Shown here: piece by piece, positions 39,397 through 50,075 of the stretch
Layout of the letters: each line of letters begins with the position of its first letter
Numbering within the stretch: position 1 is the stretch's first letter
Assembly (NCBI RefSeq): GCF_014596565.1
Contig: NZ_NOIN01000004.1
Location: 248,001-312,000, forward strand
Direction of reading: 5' to 3'
Length of the DNA stretch: 64,000 bases
Source of the DNA: Pseudomonas sp. PSB18
GTDB lineage: Bacteria > Pseudomonadota > Gammaproteobacteria > Pseudomonadales > Pseudomonadaceae
Made by a program: the position numbers and the translations under genes
The notes under the pieces: generated by a model
What the model was told of the DNA's origin: nothing
The model's input: only the letters and a program-made list of their open reading frames with translations
The model's database searches: none

Positions 39397-39862
39397 CGAT
39401 CGACGGCTCCGCCAGACCATCGCTCGACACCTGCGCAATACGCTGGCCGGCGACGTTCACCCGCAACCTGAACGGACTGATCTCATCGCTGCTGAGCATC
39501 AGCAATTGCGGTGCGCCTGGCATCTCGTCGAGGACCCAGGCATGACCGTCCTGCTCCAGCCCCAGCGTCATGCCTTCCGGTAACCGGTGCATTGCCGCCA
39601 CCGCTGTCCAACCTCGGGCGTCGAGTCGCAATGCCTGATAGCCGCGAGGCTGTACCCACACACCGTATTCCAGCCCATCCAGCACCGCCCGCTCGCGCAA
39701 CTGCTGCACCACACGGATGAAGTCCAGGGCCTGCTGCCGGGCCTCACGCGCCGGACTCGGCCCGATGGCGAGGCTGACCGTACCCGCCAATACCCCGATC
39801 AGGACAAGGACGACCATCAGTTCAAGCAAAGTGAACCCCCTGCAGCGACGGCCCATGCTCAT
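39389..39862 (-). CDS. gspH: Type II secretion minor pseudopilin GspH
   Basis: A 157-residue pseudopilin with leader MSMGRRCRG cleaved before FTLLELMVVLVLIGVLAGTV. The globular domain is typical of GspH (RQQALDFIRVVQQLRERAVL helix, then beta strands). It is thought to connect the major pseudopilus to the tip. It overlaps gspG upstream by 4 bases and gspI downstream by 8, in the standard gene order. Confidence 0.9.
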   Translation of the reverse strand: MSMGRRCRGFTLLELMVVLVLIGVLAGTVSLAIGPSPAREARQQALDFIRVVQQLRERAVLDGLEYGVWVQPRGYQALRLDARGWTAVAAMHRLPEGMTLGLEQDGHAWVLDEMPGAPQLLMLSSDEISPFRLRVNVAGQRIAQVSSDGLAEPSIDE

Positions 39863-40314
39863 TCGCCCCAGTTGCCGATGTCGGCCGCTGTCCCCTCACC
39901 GCCCGGCGCGCCGTCGGCACCCAGCGAGTACAGGTCATAGCTGCCATCGGCGGCCTTGAGACCAGGGTTGAGATACTGATAGGGCGTGCCCCAGGGATCG
40001 ATCGGCAGGCTTTTCAGATAGCCCTGGGGATTCCAGTTTCTCGCCGCAGGCGTGCCGGACGGACGTTTACTCAGTGCATCGAGGCCCTGTCGGGTCGACG
40101 GGTAATGGAAATTGTCCAGCCGGTACATTTCCAGTGCCGTGGAAATCGCCTGTATATCGGTGCGGGCGGCCGTGATCTTGGCTTGATCGGGTCGGCTCAT
40201 GAACTGCGGCACCACCATGGCGCCCAGCACGCCGATGATGACCACCACCACCATGATTTCGATCAGCGTAAAGCCGCGTTGCAGGCATGCAGGCCGGTTG
40301 TTTTGAAGTTTCAT
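39859..40314 (-). CDS. gspG: Type II secretion major pseudopilin GspG
   Basis: Main pseudopilus subunit of 151 residues. The prepilin site is after LQRG (Gly14) before FTLIEIMVVVVIIGVLGAMV. The C-terminal part carries the GspG hallmark block LPIDPWGTPYQYLNPG and the calcium-site-like end YDLYSLGADGAPGGEGTAAD. It polymerises into a piston-like fibre powered by GspE and pushes cargo through the secretin. It starts 3 bases after gspF ends. Confidence 0.95.
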   Translation of the reverse strand: MKLQNNRPACLQRGFTLIEIMVVVVIIGVLGAMVVPQFMSRPDQAKITAARTDIQAISTALEMYRLDNFHYPSTRQGLDALSKRPSGTPAARNWNPQGYLKSLPIDPWGTPYQYLNPGLKAADGSYDLYSLGADGAPGGEGTAADIGNWGE

Positions 40315-40317
40315 CGA

Positions 40318-41526
40318 TCAATTCACCAATTGGTTGAGGCTCAAGATTGGCAGGAGAATGGCCATGACGATCAGCAGCACAACGCCGCCCATCACCACCA
40401 ACATGGCCGGTTCGAAAAGGCTCACCACCAGCGCAATCCGCGCTGCGAGGCTGGCCTCCTGTTGTTCGGCGGCACGGGCCAGCATGCGATCCAGTTCGCC
40501 GGCCCGTTCGCCGCTGGCGATCATGTGCAGCATCAGCGGCGGAATATCGCCGCCGAGTTCCAGGCCTCGGGTCAGGGTTCCGCCCTCGCGCACGGAACGG
40601 GCAACATCGGCCATGCGGGCGCGGATGGTCAGGTTGCCGATGACCTGTGCGGCGATGTGCAGGGCCTCGACCAGGGGCACGGCGCTTTGGCTCAGAATCG
40701 CCAGGGTGCTGGCGAATCGGGCGGCTTCCATCGCCCGCAAAACGTCGCCCAACAGCGGCAACCTGAGCAGCAGACGGTGCCAGCGCAGGCGCCATACCGG
40801 TTGGCGCAGGCTCCAGCGCCATAGCCCGAGCCCCCCGGCCAGGGCCACGAGCATCAGCACCCCATAGCGGCGCACCCCATCGCTCACCGCGATCAGCGCC
40901 TGGGTGAGCCAGGGCAACGGCTGGCCACTGTCGATGAAAATCTTCACCACATCCGGCACCACGTAGCCCAGCAGGAAAGCGACAATCGCAACGCAGGCCA
41001 GCAGCAGAATCAGCGGGTACACCAGCGCCAATTGAATGCGCTGGCGAGACGCCTGGCGCGCCTGGGTATAAGTCGCCAGTTGCTCCAGTACCTGGCCCAA
41101 GTGACCGGACTGTTCGCCCGCCGCGACGGTGGCGCAGAACAGCTCGGGGAATGCCTGGGGAAACGCTTTCAGTGCCGTGGCCAATGCGTGGCCTTCCATT
41201 ACCCGAGTGCGCACCGCCGACAACAGGTGGACGACCCGACGCTTCTGGCTCTGTTGCGCCACGGCCCGCAGGGCTTCTTCGAGGGGTAACCCGGCCTGGA
41301 TCAGCGTGGAGAGCTGCAACGTCAACAACGCCAGGTCAGCCGGGCTCAGACGCCCCCCGGCGAAGCGGGCGCCCAGGGTGGCTTGCCCCTCGCCCTCGCG
41401 CAGTTCCCAGGGCAGCAACCCGCGCTCGCGCAATAACTGACGGGCATGACGGGCGCTATCGGCTTCCATCCGCCCCTTGCAGCGCCGGCCCCGGGCATCC
41501 TCGGCCCGATAGTCGAAAGTCGGCAT
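40318..41526 (-). CDS. gspF: Type II secretion inner-membrane platform protein GspF
   Basis: Polytopic platform protein of 402 residues with two GspF repeats (roughly residues 70-195 and 270-395). Its membrane helices include LVYPLILLLACVAIVAFLLG and LVVMGGVVLLIVMAILLPIL. The beginning MPTFDYRAEDARGRRCKG is the family start, so the ATG at 41524-41526 is used. It couples ATP hydrolysis by GspE to pseudopilus growth. It lies 4 bases after gspE and 3 before gspG. Confidence 0.93.
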   Translation of the reverse strand: MPTFDYRAEDARGRRCKGRMEADSARHARQLLRERGLLPWELREGEGQATLGARFAGGRLSPADLALLTLQLSTLIQAGLPLEEALRAVAQQSQKRRVVHLLSAVRTRVMEGHALATALKAFPQAFPELFCATVAAGEQSGHLGQVLEQLATYTQARQASRQRIQLALVYPLILLLACVAIVAFLLGYVVPDVVKIFIDSGQPLPWLTQALIAVSDGVRRYGVLMLVALAGGLGLWRWSLRQPVWRLRWHRLLLRLPLLGDVLRAMEAARFASTLAILSQSAVPLVEALHIAAQVIGNLTIRARMADVARSVREGGTLTRGLELGGDIPPLMLHMIASGERAGELDRMLARAAEQQEASLAARIALVVSLFEPAMLVVMGGVVLLIVMAILLPILSLNQLVN

Positions 41527-41530
41527 CGTG

Positions 41531-43003
41531 CTAATCCTCCTGGGTAATGCGCAGCAGTTCATCGACACTGGTCAGGCCTTCCAGGACTCGCTGACGCCCG
41601 TCCTGGAACAGACTGCGGGAGGTCTTGCGCGCCTCGAACGCCAGCGCCTGTTCGGTAGCCCCCTGATGAATCAGTTGCGACAACGGGCTGCTGATACTGA
41701 CCAGCTCATAAATGCCGAAACGCCCTCGGTAACCTGCCTGGCATCCATCGCAGCCCCGGGCCCTGAACAGCCGAGGCCCGACATCAGCCTCGAGCCCGAG
41801 GCGCCGACAGGTGGCGGCGTCGGCTACATAGGGGGTCTTGCAAGACGGGCACAGGGCCCGCAACAACCTTTGCGCGACGATGCCGGCCAGGGACGAGGCC
41901 AGCAGATAGGCATCCACGCCCATGTCCACCAGCCGCGTGATCGCGCCGACGGCGCTGTTGGTATGCAAGGTCGACAGCACCAGGTGACCGGTCAGGGAGG
42001 CCTGGACGGCGATTTCCGCCGTCTCGCGGTCACGGATCTCGCCCACCATCACCACGTCCGGGTCCTGGCGCAAAATGGCTCGCAAGCCACGGGCGAAGGT
42101 CATGTCGACCTTCGGGTTGACCGGCATCTGGCCAATGCCCGGCAGGTGATATTCGATCGGGTCTTCGACGGTGAGGATGTTGCGGCTCTGGTCGTTGAGG
42201 CTGCTGAGCGCTGCGTACAGGCTGGTGGTTTTCCCAGAGCCCGTGGGCCCCGTCACCAGCACGATACCGTGGGGTTTGGCGAGCAACCGACGCAGGCTCG
42301 CCAGAGTATCGTCCGGCAGCCCCAGGCGCGGCAGATCCAGGCGCCCGGCCTGCTTGTCGAGCAGGCGCAACACCACCCGCTCGCCATGGGCCGACGGCAG
42401 GGTCGAGACCCGTACATCGACTTCATGCCCGGCCAGCCGCAGCGCCATCCGACCGTCCTGGGGGACTCGTTTTTCAGCGATATCCAGGTGCGCCATGACC
42501 TTGATCCGCGATACCAGCAGGCTGGCCAGCTCGCGGCGCGGACGCAGCATCTCCCGCAGTTGGCCGTCGACCCGCATGCGGACCGACAGGTATTGCTCGT
42601 ACGTTTCCAGGTGCACGTCCGACGCCTGTTCGCGGACCGCTTCGCTGAGCAGCGCGTTGATCAAGCGGATAATCGGCGCGTCGCCCTGCTGCTCCAGCAA
42701 GTCGGCGGTCTGTGGCAGTTGATCGGCCAGGCTGAGCAAGTCCAGCTCCTCGTCCAGACCCTGAGCCACCTGCTCGGCAGCGCTCTGGCCCTGGCGATAG
42801 ACACAGGCCAGACGCGTCGCGAATTGCGCCGGCTCCAGCACCTGGATCGGCAGTTCCCGGCCACAGAGCCGGCGAACCTCAGCCAGCGCGGTCAGCGGCG
42901 CATCGCAACGCATCACCAGGCTCACGGCAGCCCCTTCGCCGTCCAGCAGCACGCCGTGGCGCCGGGCGAAACCGAAGGGCAGCGGGGCCAGGGACTCGCT
43001 CAC
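41531..43003 (-). CDS. gspE: Type II secretion ATPase GspE
   Basis: Hexameric cytoplasmic ATPase of 490 residues. The N-terminal GspE domain (1-100) contacts GspL. The nucleotide domain has Walker A GPTGSGKTT (252-260), an Asp box ILTVEDPIEY, Walker B VVMVGEIRDRETAEIA and a His box STLHTNSAVGAI. The zinc-binding tetracysteine module CPSC...CDGC, typical of GspE and PilB, lies near residues 390-430. It overlaps gspD by 4 bases. All motifs needed for activity are present. Confidence 0.95.
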   Translation of the reverse strand: MSESLAPLPFGFARRHGVLLDGEGAAVSLVMRCDAPLTALAEVRRLCGRELPIQVLEPAQFATRLACVYRQGQSAAEQVAQGLDEELDLLSLADQLPQTADLLEQQGDAPIIRLINALLSEAVREQASDVHLETYEQYLSVRMRVDGQLREMLRPRRELASLLVSRIKVMAHLDIAEKRVPQDGRMALRLAGHEVDVRVSTLPSAHGERVVLRLLDKQAGRLDLPRLGLPDDTLASLRRLLAKPHGIVLVTGPTGSGKTTSLYAALSSLNDQSRNILTVEDPIEYHLPGIGQMPVNPKVDMTFARGLRAILRQDPDVVMVGEIRDRETAEIAVQASLTGHLVLSTLHTNSAVGAITRLVDMGVDAYLLASSLAGIVAQRLLRALCPSCKTPYVADAATCRRLGLEADVGPRLFRARGCDGCQAGYRGRFGIYELVSISSPLSQLIHQGATEQALAFEARKTSRSLFQDGRQRVLEGLTSVDELLRITQED

Positions 43004-44925
43004 AGCTCACCCCGATTCTGCGGCAACGGATCTGCCGATGAAGCCTCCATGGAGGGCTCGAACAACTGGCGAGCGTCTCGGGGCAGCAACAGCGAATTAT
43101 TCTGCCGCGAGCCCGGCTTGCTCAGCTCCCGGAGCGCGTCGTAGCGCTGGCGACTGACATCTGCCAGATCTTCCTTGCCGCGCACGATGGTGGGCCGCAG
43201 GAACACCATCAGGTTGCTTTTGGTCTGGGTGTCGCGGGTCCAGCGAAACAGTGCACCCAGGTATGGAATGTTGCGCAACAGCGGCACGCCGCTTTCCTGG
43301 GAGCGGACATCGTCGCGGATCAGGCCGCCAATCACGATGATCTCGCCGTCGTCCGCCAGGATCGTGCTCTTCAGGGCACGTTTGTTGGTGATCAGGTCCG
43401 AGGAATCCACGCCGGCAACAGACGGGGCAATGTCCGAGACTTCCTGCTGGACCTCAAGGCGCAGGGAGGAGCCCTGATTGATGTAGGGCTTGATCTTGAG
43501 ACTGATGCCGACGTCCTTGCGCTCCACCGTGGTAAAGGGATTGTCCGCGCCGCTGCCGTTGGTGGCGTAGGAACCGGTCTTGAACGGCACGTTCTTGCCG
43601 ACAATGATCTCCGCTTCCTGGTTATCCAGGGTCAGCAGGCTGGGAGTGGAGAGCAGGTTGCTGCGGGTATTGCTCGCCAGGGCCGATATCAGTGCGCTGA
43701 AGCGATCGCCGCCCAACCGCAGGAGCACGCCATCGACATCCTTGGGGTTCAGCTCGCCGATGATCGGAGTCTTGGTTCCCGAAAAACTGATGACCCCCTC
43801 CGCGCTGCCACTCTTGATCCCCCACTGCACCCCCAGCGCTTCGGCGATGTCTCCGGAAATTTCAACAATGGCGGCGTGGATGAGCACCTGGGCCCGGGGT
43901 TGGTCCAGCTCCCGGATAATATTTTCGATGGTGCGAACCTGGGCCGGCTCGGCGATCAACACCAGGGCATTCTGGCTTTCGTCGGCCTTGATCACGAACG
44001 GACTGGCGGCCGCGCTTTCCCGCAGGCCGGCCTGGGCTGGTGCGGCCTTCTTGTCTTGCCCGACGCCCTCCAGTACCTCGGCCAATTGCTTGGCATCGCT
44101 GTGGCGCAGGCGGATGACCCGTGCAGTGTCCTCGGCCGCGGAGGCTGGAACATCCAGGGTCCGAGCCAGTTCGGCCAGGCGTTGACGCACCCGCGGTGCG
44201 CCGATGATCACCAGGCGATTGCCACGCGCGTCGGCGATCACCGAACCCGCGGTGTCGCCCTCGCGCTTACTGCCGGAGGCTTCCAGGATCGACGCGATAT
44301 CCCCGGCCCTGGCATGACGTAACTGCACCACCACATGATTGCGGTTATGTCCCGAGTCCAGCTGCTGAGCGACCCGGGTGATGCGCTGCACATTGGCGGC
44401 CGTGTCGGTCACCACCAGCGCGTTGGAGGAAACCGACGGTCCGATGTAGCCAGCACCCGATACCAGGGGGCGGATCAGACCGGCTACGTCGGCCGCAACG
44501 CTCGACTGCAGGTCGATGACCCGGGTGACGAACTGCGATGGCGCCGGGTCTTTCGTGTCGCCGCCGGCCCGGGTCCTGCCATCGGCAACCGGAGTGATAA
44601 GGATCCGCTCGCCTTGATCGATCACGGTGAAGTTGTGGGCATCGAGTACCGAATAGAACAGCCGACGCACGCCCTCACGGTCCAACGCCTCGCGGGACAT
44701 GACGGAAATGCGCCCCGACACCCTGGGATCGAGCACCACGGTCTTGCCCAGGATCGCGGAAATTTCTTCGACCACGTCGCGCAACTCGGCATTGTTCATC
44801 GCCAGTTGCCAACGCGCCTCCTCGGCCCGTGCCACGTCGGCAAACATCAGTGGGCAGGACACGGCAAGACAGAGCAAGGCGTGGGATACACGGCTGCGGA
44901 TAACGCTGTTCATGAATTCGATCAC
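43000..44925 (-). CDS. gspD: Type II secretion secretin GspD
   Basis: Outer-membrane secretin channel of 641 residues. A signal peptide (cleavage near DVARA/EEARW) precedes the N0 domain and three N1-N3 repeats (for example VVQLRHARAGDIASILEASG). The secretin core contains VPFKTGSYATNGSG and GGLIRDDVRSQESGVPLLRN, with the gate region between. The GTG at 44923-44925 overlaps the gspC stop and is used; an ATG four codons later is an equally good start. An S domain for pilotin binding is not obvious, and no gspS is nearby. Confidence 0.93.
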   Translation of the reverse strand: MIEFMNSVIRSRVSHALLCLAVSCPLMFADVARAEEARWQLAMNNAELRDVVEEISAILGKTVVLDPRVSGRISVMSREALDREGVRRLFYSVLDAHNFTVIDQGERILITPVADGRTRAGGDTKDPAPSQFVTRVIDLQSSVAADVAGLIRPLVSGAGYIGPSVSSNALVVTDTAANVQRITRVAQQLDSGHNRNHVVVQLRHARAGDIASILEASGSKREGDTAGSVIADARGNRLVIIGAPRVRQRLAELARTLDVPASAAEDTARVIRLRHSDAKQLAEVLEGVGQDKKAAPAQAGLRESAAASPFVIKADESQNALVLIAEPAQVRTIENIIRELDQPRAQVLIHAAIVEISGDIAEALGVQWGIKSGSAEGVISFSGTKTPIIGELNPKDVDGVLLRLGGDRFSALISALASNTRSNLLSTPSLLTLDNQEAEIIVGKNVPFKTGSYATNGSGADNPFTTVERKDVGISLKIKPYINQGSSLRLEVQQEVSDIAPSVAGVDSSDLITNKRALKSTILADDGEIIVIGGLIRDDVRSQESGVPLLRNIPYLGALFRWTRDTQTKSNLMVFLRPTIVRGKEDLADVSRQRYDALRELSKPGSRQNNSLLLPRDARQLFEPSMEASSADPLPQNRGEL

Positions 44926-45437
44926 TCTGAATGCCCGGCCACCGGGCGTATGTATTGCGAGGAATGGGCTGTTGCAGGGCGCTCATCGTCGAGACCCACC
45001 CGGCGCAGCCAAGGCTTTGCCGCTTGTTGCAGGGCCAGGCGTTCTTCACGCCCGTTACGCCACAACATCACATGATCGGTCTCCACCCGGCGCAGCACGC
45101 TGCCACTGGGCAAACGCTCGCCCACCCGGTAGATGCGCGCGCCTGCGGCATCTGCCAGCAGCGCCCGCGACAAACCCTGGGCGACGACAAAACTGGCTTG
45201 CAAGGTCATCGGCTCGGCGCTGGGCGCGTGGGCGCCTGCAGGCGTGAGGCCGAATACGGTCGCCACGGCCTGGACGTTGGGCGGACTGCCAACCGGAACG
45301 ACCGGCGAATCGGCAACCACCGGCACTTCACGGCCCAATGCCTGGCGAAAACGCCACTCCTGCCCGGCGAGGAATACGCCATACAACAACGGCACGAGCC
45401 ACATCACGTGTCGTGCGAAGGAATAACTTGAATGCAT
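44922..45437 (-). CDS. gspC: Type II secretion protein GspC
   Basis: First gene of the operon, 171 residues. A membrane helix HVMWLVPLLYGVFLAGQEWR (residues 10-29) anchors it in the inner membrane. A proline-rich stretch is followed by the periplasmic homology region VATVFGLTPAG...LQASFVVAQGLSRALL that contacts GspD. There is no PDZ or coiled-coil tail, so it is a short GspC, as in Xcp/Hxc-like systems. It links the inner-membrane platform to the secretin. The ATG at 45435-45437 is chosen over the preceding GTG. Confidence 0.82.
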   Translation of the reverse strand: MHSSYSFARHVMWLVPLLYGVFLAGQEWRFRQALGREVPVVADSPVVPVGSPPNVQAVATVFGLTPAGAHAPSAEPMTLQASFVVAQGLSRALLADAAGARIYRVGERLPSGSVLRRVETDHVMLWRNGREERLALQQAAKPWLRRVGLDDERPATAHSSQYIRPVAGHSE

Positions 45438-45456
45438 CACCGCGCTCTCGCTTGAA

Positions 45457-45490
45457 GGCGCCAGTCCACCGCTACGGATTGCCTGGCGCC
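45457..45490. other. Stem-loop between the LPMO gene and gspC
   Basis: GGCGCCAG (45457-45464) and CTGGCGCC (45483-45490) form an 8-bp perfect stem with an 18-base loop in the 66-bp gap between the LPMO stop and gspC. No T-run follows on the minus strand, so transcription may continue from the LPMO gene into the secretion operon, with the hairpin acting as a partial terminator or RNA stabiliser. Confidence 0.45.
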
Positions 45491-45503
45491 GTCCTGTCAG
45501 GAC

Positions 45504-46970
45504 TTACAACTTGTCCCAGGCGCTTTGCCAGGAAGCACCGACACCGGGCTCGAAGCCATTCGCCGTCGGGCTGTATTGCTTGCAGTAGCCGGACGCGGGG
45601 AACGGCTTGCACTCGAAGACCTCGTTGGTCTTGGGCTGCAACACCTTCGTGCCGGCGGTGTATTCACCGAGGTTTTCAGGGAACACGAAATCGTATTCGA
45701 CGTCTGCGCCCTCACCGGTCAGGGTGACACTGCGCGTGTCCTGGCGGGTGGTCCGCCCGTCCTCGGTGGTGCCCACCAGCGTCAGGGTGTGGGCGCCCGG
45801 GGCACTGCGCACGTCCATGCTCAGCCCGGTATTGCCTTCGCCTGCGGATTGGCTCACGACACCGACCGGCTTGTTCTTCTCATCGAGCAACGTGGCTTCC
45901 AGGTTCATCCGGCGGTTCGTCTGCGCAGCGAACGTCAGGTTGACGCGGCCCTTGTCGAGTACATAGTCCGGCTGCAGGGAAGCAATCGTCATGCTGGCGC
46001 CAGCGTCTTCCTGCATGTCCAGTTGCACTTCATACCGGCTCACGCCGCTTTCCTTCTGGGCGTACAGGTTGTTGGTACCTCGGACCGGGGTGATATTGCC
46101 CTCGTCGTCACGAATACCTGCACGAATCAGGGGGTGGGCTTCGTTGATCGCTTCAGCCAGTTTGAACGACCAGTTCTCAGGCCTGCCTTCCTCGACGGAG
46201 TCAATGCCGATCGTCACGCTGTACTGGGGGTTCTCGCCACCGGCGGAGAACGCCCGCGCCTTGACCTTGTCGCCCACCAGCAGCGGCGTCGACGATGCAA
46301 TGCTGCCCACCGGCGACCAACCACCCGGCAACGCGGCTTCGGCAAGGATGTTCACATCCGCCGGGTCGTAGAATGCATTGTCGGTGTCACCCACCGTCCA
46401 GACCGCCAGGATCACATGATGTCCCGTCTTGCTGTCGGGTATGACGCAGTTGTGCCTGGCACCCGGCTTCGGAGTCTGGTTGCCGCCCTCCACGGTACAG
46501 AACGGCGTACTGTCGAACGAAGCACGCTTGAGCGCTTCATTCGGGTTCCAGCCATCGCGGGTAATGAAATACTCATGCCGGGTCGCCGGGTGCACGGCGG
46601 TATATTGCCACTGGAAGGCGATGTTGCGGTCGCGGATCTCGGTCAGGTGCCAACGGGTGGCCGACTGTGCGTCAAGGGCGGAAAACAGCGGGTGGCCACC
46701 GCTGGCAATTTTTCCGTCAAAGGGCCCTTGCAGGGGCGCACCGCCCGCTCCGTTGGGGAACCCCTTGAAGGTTTCACCCGTGCTCTGGGGCTCGAATTGC
46801 GCGCCACCGCAGTTCTTGTTTTCACCTTTCTGGCACAACAGAGCACGCGAAGGCGGTACTTCAAGGAAGCCATGGGCAAGCGCCCCCTGGGATACCATCA
46901 AGGTCGACAAGAGGACTAAGGATGAAGCACATCCCGTCAATACCCTGCTCTTGGTGAAGTTGTTTTTCAT
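45504..46970 (-). CDS. Chitin-active lytic polysaccharide monooxygenase (AA10, GbpA-like)
   Basis: Secreted copper enzyme of 488 residues that oxidatively cleaves chitin chains. The signal peptide ends ...SQGALA, so mature His33 (HGFLEVPPSR) is the first ligand of the copper histidine brace; His127 in YTAVHPATRHEYFIT is the likely second. Residues 33-225 are the AA10 domain. A GbpA-type middle region (about 235-420) follows, and the C-terminal about 60 residues (VFECKPFPASGYCKQY...GASWQSAWDKL) form a chitin-binding module. It lies directly upstream of gspC in the same direction, so it is a plausible substrate of that type II system. Confidence 0.9.
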   Translation of the reverse strand: MKNNFTKSRVLTGCASSLVLLSTLMVSQGALAHGFLEVPPSRALLCQKGENKNCGGAQFEPQSTGETFKGFPNGAGGAPLQGPFDGKIASGGHPLFSALDAQSATRWHLTEIRDRNIAFQWQYTAVHPATRHEYFITRDGWNPNEALKRASFDSTPFCTVEGGNQTPKPGARHNCVIPDSKTGHHVILAVWTVGDTDNAFYDPADVNILAEAALPGGWSPVGSIASSTPLLVGDKVKARAFSAGGENPQYSVTIGIDSVEEGRPENWSFKLAEAINEAHPLIRAGIRDDEGNITPVRGTNNLYAQKESGVSRYEVQLDMQEDAGASMTIASLQPDYVLDKGRVNLTFAAQTNRRMNLEATLLDEKNKPVGVVSQSAGEGNTGLSMDVRSAPGAHTLTLVGTTEDGRTTRQDTRSVTLTGEGADVEYDFVFPENLGEYTAGTKVLQPKTNEVFECKPFPASGYCKQYSPTANGFEPGVGASWQSAWDKL

Positions 46971-47255
46971 ATAAGTTCCAGACTAGTCATTCGAGATTGG
47001 GAAAGACGTATCACCGTCATCTTGAAAGGCACGCAGGAGTGCTCAGCGCCGCACCTTTCAAGCGCCGAACCTTATCGAAAACTTAAAGTTTGCTATGTAG
47101 GGTAAATCTCTCTAGGTAGAAGGAAGGATCTCTGAATCCATTTTTCTTACATGACGAAAGAAATCTCTTACACATAAGACATTAACCGAAATAAACAACA
47201 AACACGCCAAGCCAAACAACCAGTTAGTTGACCTTGAATAGATAACAGCACGCAT
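46971..47255. other. AT-rich upstream region of the LPMO gene
   Basis: The 344-bp gap between the LPMO start and the hemE stop is clearly richer in A/T than its surroundings, with AAACTTAAAGTTT (13-bp palindromic block AAACTT/AAGTTT) near 47086 and many A-runs. It must hold the LPMO promoter (reading leftwards). Apart from the hemE terminator at its right end, I see no gene or conserved RNA. Confidence 0.4.
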
Positions 47256-47290
47256 AAAAAAGCCTGTCCGACTCGGAGCCGGACAGGCTA
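47256..47290 (-). terminator. Rho-independent terminator of hemE
   Basis: On the minus strand AGCCTGTCCGG...CCGGACAGGCT-like arms (47261-47270 and 47281-47290) form a 10-bp GC-rich stem with a 10-base loop, followed at once by TTTTTT (complement of the A-run 47256-47261). It lies 25 bases downstream of the hemE stop. A textbook intrinsic terminator. Confidence 0.88.
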
Positions 47291-47314
47291 CTTTAGTGGG
47301 GTCCGCGCAGGCCG

Positions 47315-48382
47315 CTAGTCGTGATATTGCGCCGACAGCTCATGCACCGCCCGCAGGAATGCACCGGCATGTTCCGGATCGACTTCCGGAGTAATGCCAT
47401 GGCCGAGGTTGAACACATGGCCGCTGCCCTTGCCATAGCTGGCGAGGATACGCCCGACTTCAGCGCGGATGGCTTCGGGCTTGGCGTAAAGCACGGTGGG
47501 GTCCATGTTGCCTTGCAGCGCGACCTTGTGACCGACCCGCTCGCGGGCGTTGCCGATGTCGCAGGTCCAGTCCAGGCCGAGGGCGTCGGCACCGGCATCG
47601 GCGATGCTTTCCAGCCACAGGCCGCCATTCTTGGTGAACAGGATCACCGGGACCTGGCGCCCCTCATGTTCGCGGATCAGGCCGCTGACAATCTTGCGCA
47701 TGTAGGCCAGGGAGAATTCCTGGTACGCCGCCGCCGACAGGTTGCCGCCCCAGGTATCGAAGATCTGCACCGCTTGCGCACCGGCCAGGATCTGGCCGTT
47801 GAGGTAGGCCGTCACCGACTGCGCCAGCTTGTCCAGCAACAGGTGCATGGCGTGCGGGTTGTCGTAGAGCATGGCCTTGGTCTTGCGGAAGTCCTTCGAC
47901 GAGCCGCCTTCGACCATATAGGTGGCCAGGGTCCACGGGCTGCCGGAAAAGCCGATCAGCGGCACGCGGCCATTGAGTTCGCGGCGGATAGTGCTGACCG
48001 CGTCCATAACGTAGCCCAGGTCTTTCTGCGGATCGGGAATCGGCAGCGCTTCGATATCGGCCAGGGTGCTGACGACTTTCTTGAAGCGCGGGCCTTCGCC
48101 GGTCTCGAAATACAAGCCCTGGCCCATGGCGTCGGGAATGGTGAGGATGTCGGAGAACAGGATGGCCGCGTCCAACTGCGGGTAGCGATCCAGCGGCTGC
48201 ATCGTCACTTCGCAGGCGAACTGAGGGTTCATGCACAGGCTCATGAAGTCGCCGGCCTTGGCGCGACTGGCGCGGTACTCCGGCAGGTAGCGGCCGGCCT
48301 GGCGCATCATCCATACCGGGGTAACGTCTACGGGTTGCTTGAGCAGGGCGCGAAGGAAACGGTCGTTCTTCAGGGCAGTCAT
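47315..48382 (-). CDS. hemE: Uroporphyrinogen decarboxylase
   Basis: Cytosolic haem-biosynthesis enzyme of 355 residues. It converts uroporphyrinogen III to coproporphyrinogen III by removing four acetate carboxyl groups. The conserved active-site start [16 protein letters not shown] (residues 22-37) and the block [20 protein letters not shown] are clear, and the end [16 protein letters not shown] agrees with the family. No cofactor is used. It is transcribed alone between two hairpin terminators; the location downstream of gltBD is conserved in pseudomonads. Confidence 0.97.
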   Translation of the reverse strand: MTALKNDRFLRALLKQPVDVTPVWMMRQAGRYLPEYRASRAKAGDFMSLCMNPQFACEVTMQPLDRYPQLDAAILFSDILTIPDAMGQGLYFETGEGPRFKKVVSTLADIEALPIPDPQKDLGYVMDAVSTIRRELNGRVPLIGFSGSPWTLATYMVEGGSSKDFRKTKAMLYDNPHAMHLLLDKLAQSVTAYLNGQILAGAQAVQIFDTWGGNLSAAAYQEFSLAYMRKIVSGLIREHEGRQVPVILFTKNGGLWLESIADAGADALGLDWTCDIGNARERVGHKVALQGNMDPTVLYAKPEAIRAEVGRILASYGKGSGHVFNLGHGITPEVDPEHAGAFLRAVHELSAQYHD

Positions 48383-48430
48383 GTCGGCATCCGGAAAAAA
48401 AGTGCGGGCATTTTCTCAGAGCGCGACGCA

Positions 48431-48456
48431 AAAGGCACGGCAAGAGCCGTGCCTTT
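48431..48456. terminator. Stem-loop terminator downstream of gltD
   Basis: AAAGGCACGGC (48431-48441) pairs with GCCGTGCCTTT (48446-48456) around an AAGA loop, 11 bp perfect. A short T-run follows on either strand. It lies between the gltD end and the hemE start, beyond the inverted repeat at 48511, and most likely ends the gltBD transcript. Confidence 0.7.
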
Positions 48457-48510
48457 TATCTATCGGGGCAATTTGTCGCGGTAGAACCCGGCCTACTCAA
48501 CACTTGAGTG

Positions 48511-48615
48511 ATCGTTCCTACGCTCTGCGTGGGAATGCCTCAAGGGACGCTCCGCGTTCCAAAGGGGACGCAGAGCGTCGCGGGCTGCATTCCCACGCGG
48601 AGCGTGGGAACGATC
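48511..48615. repeat. Inverted repeat of the GATCGTTCC...CACGC family
   Basis: ATCGTTCCTACGCTCTGCGT and GGGAATG (48511-48538) match inverted CATTCCCACGCGGAGCGTGG and GAACGAT (48588-48615). Inner short repeats GACGC/GCGTC-like are present too. This is another repeat class of Pseudomonas intergenic DNA, different from the two REP types elsewhere in the window. It directly follows the gltD stop. Confidence 0.7.
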
Positions 48616-48623
48616 AACGGCAG

Positions 48624-50075
<1,452 letters not shown>

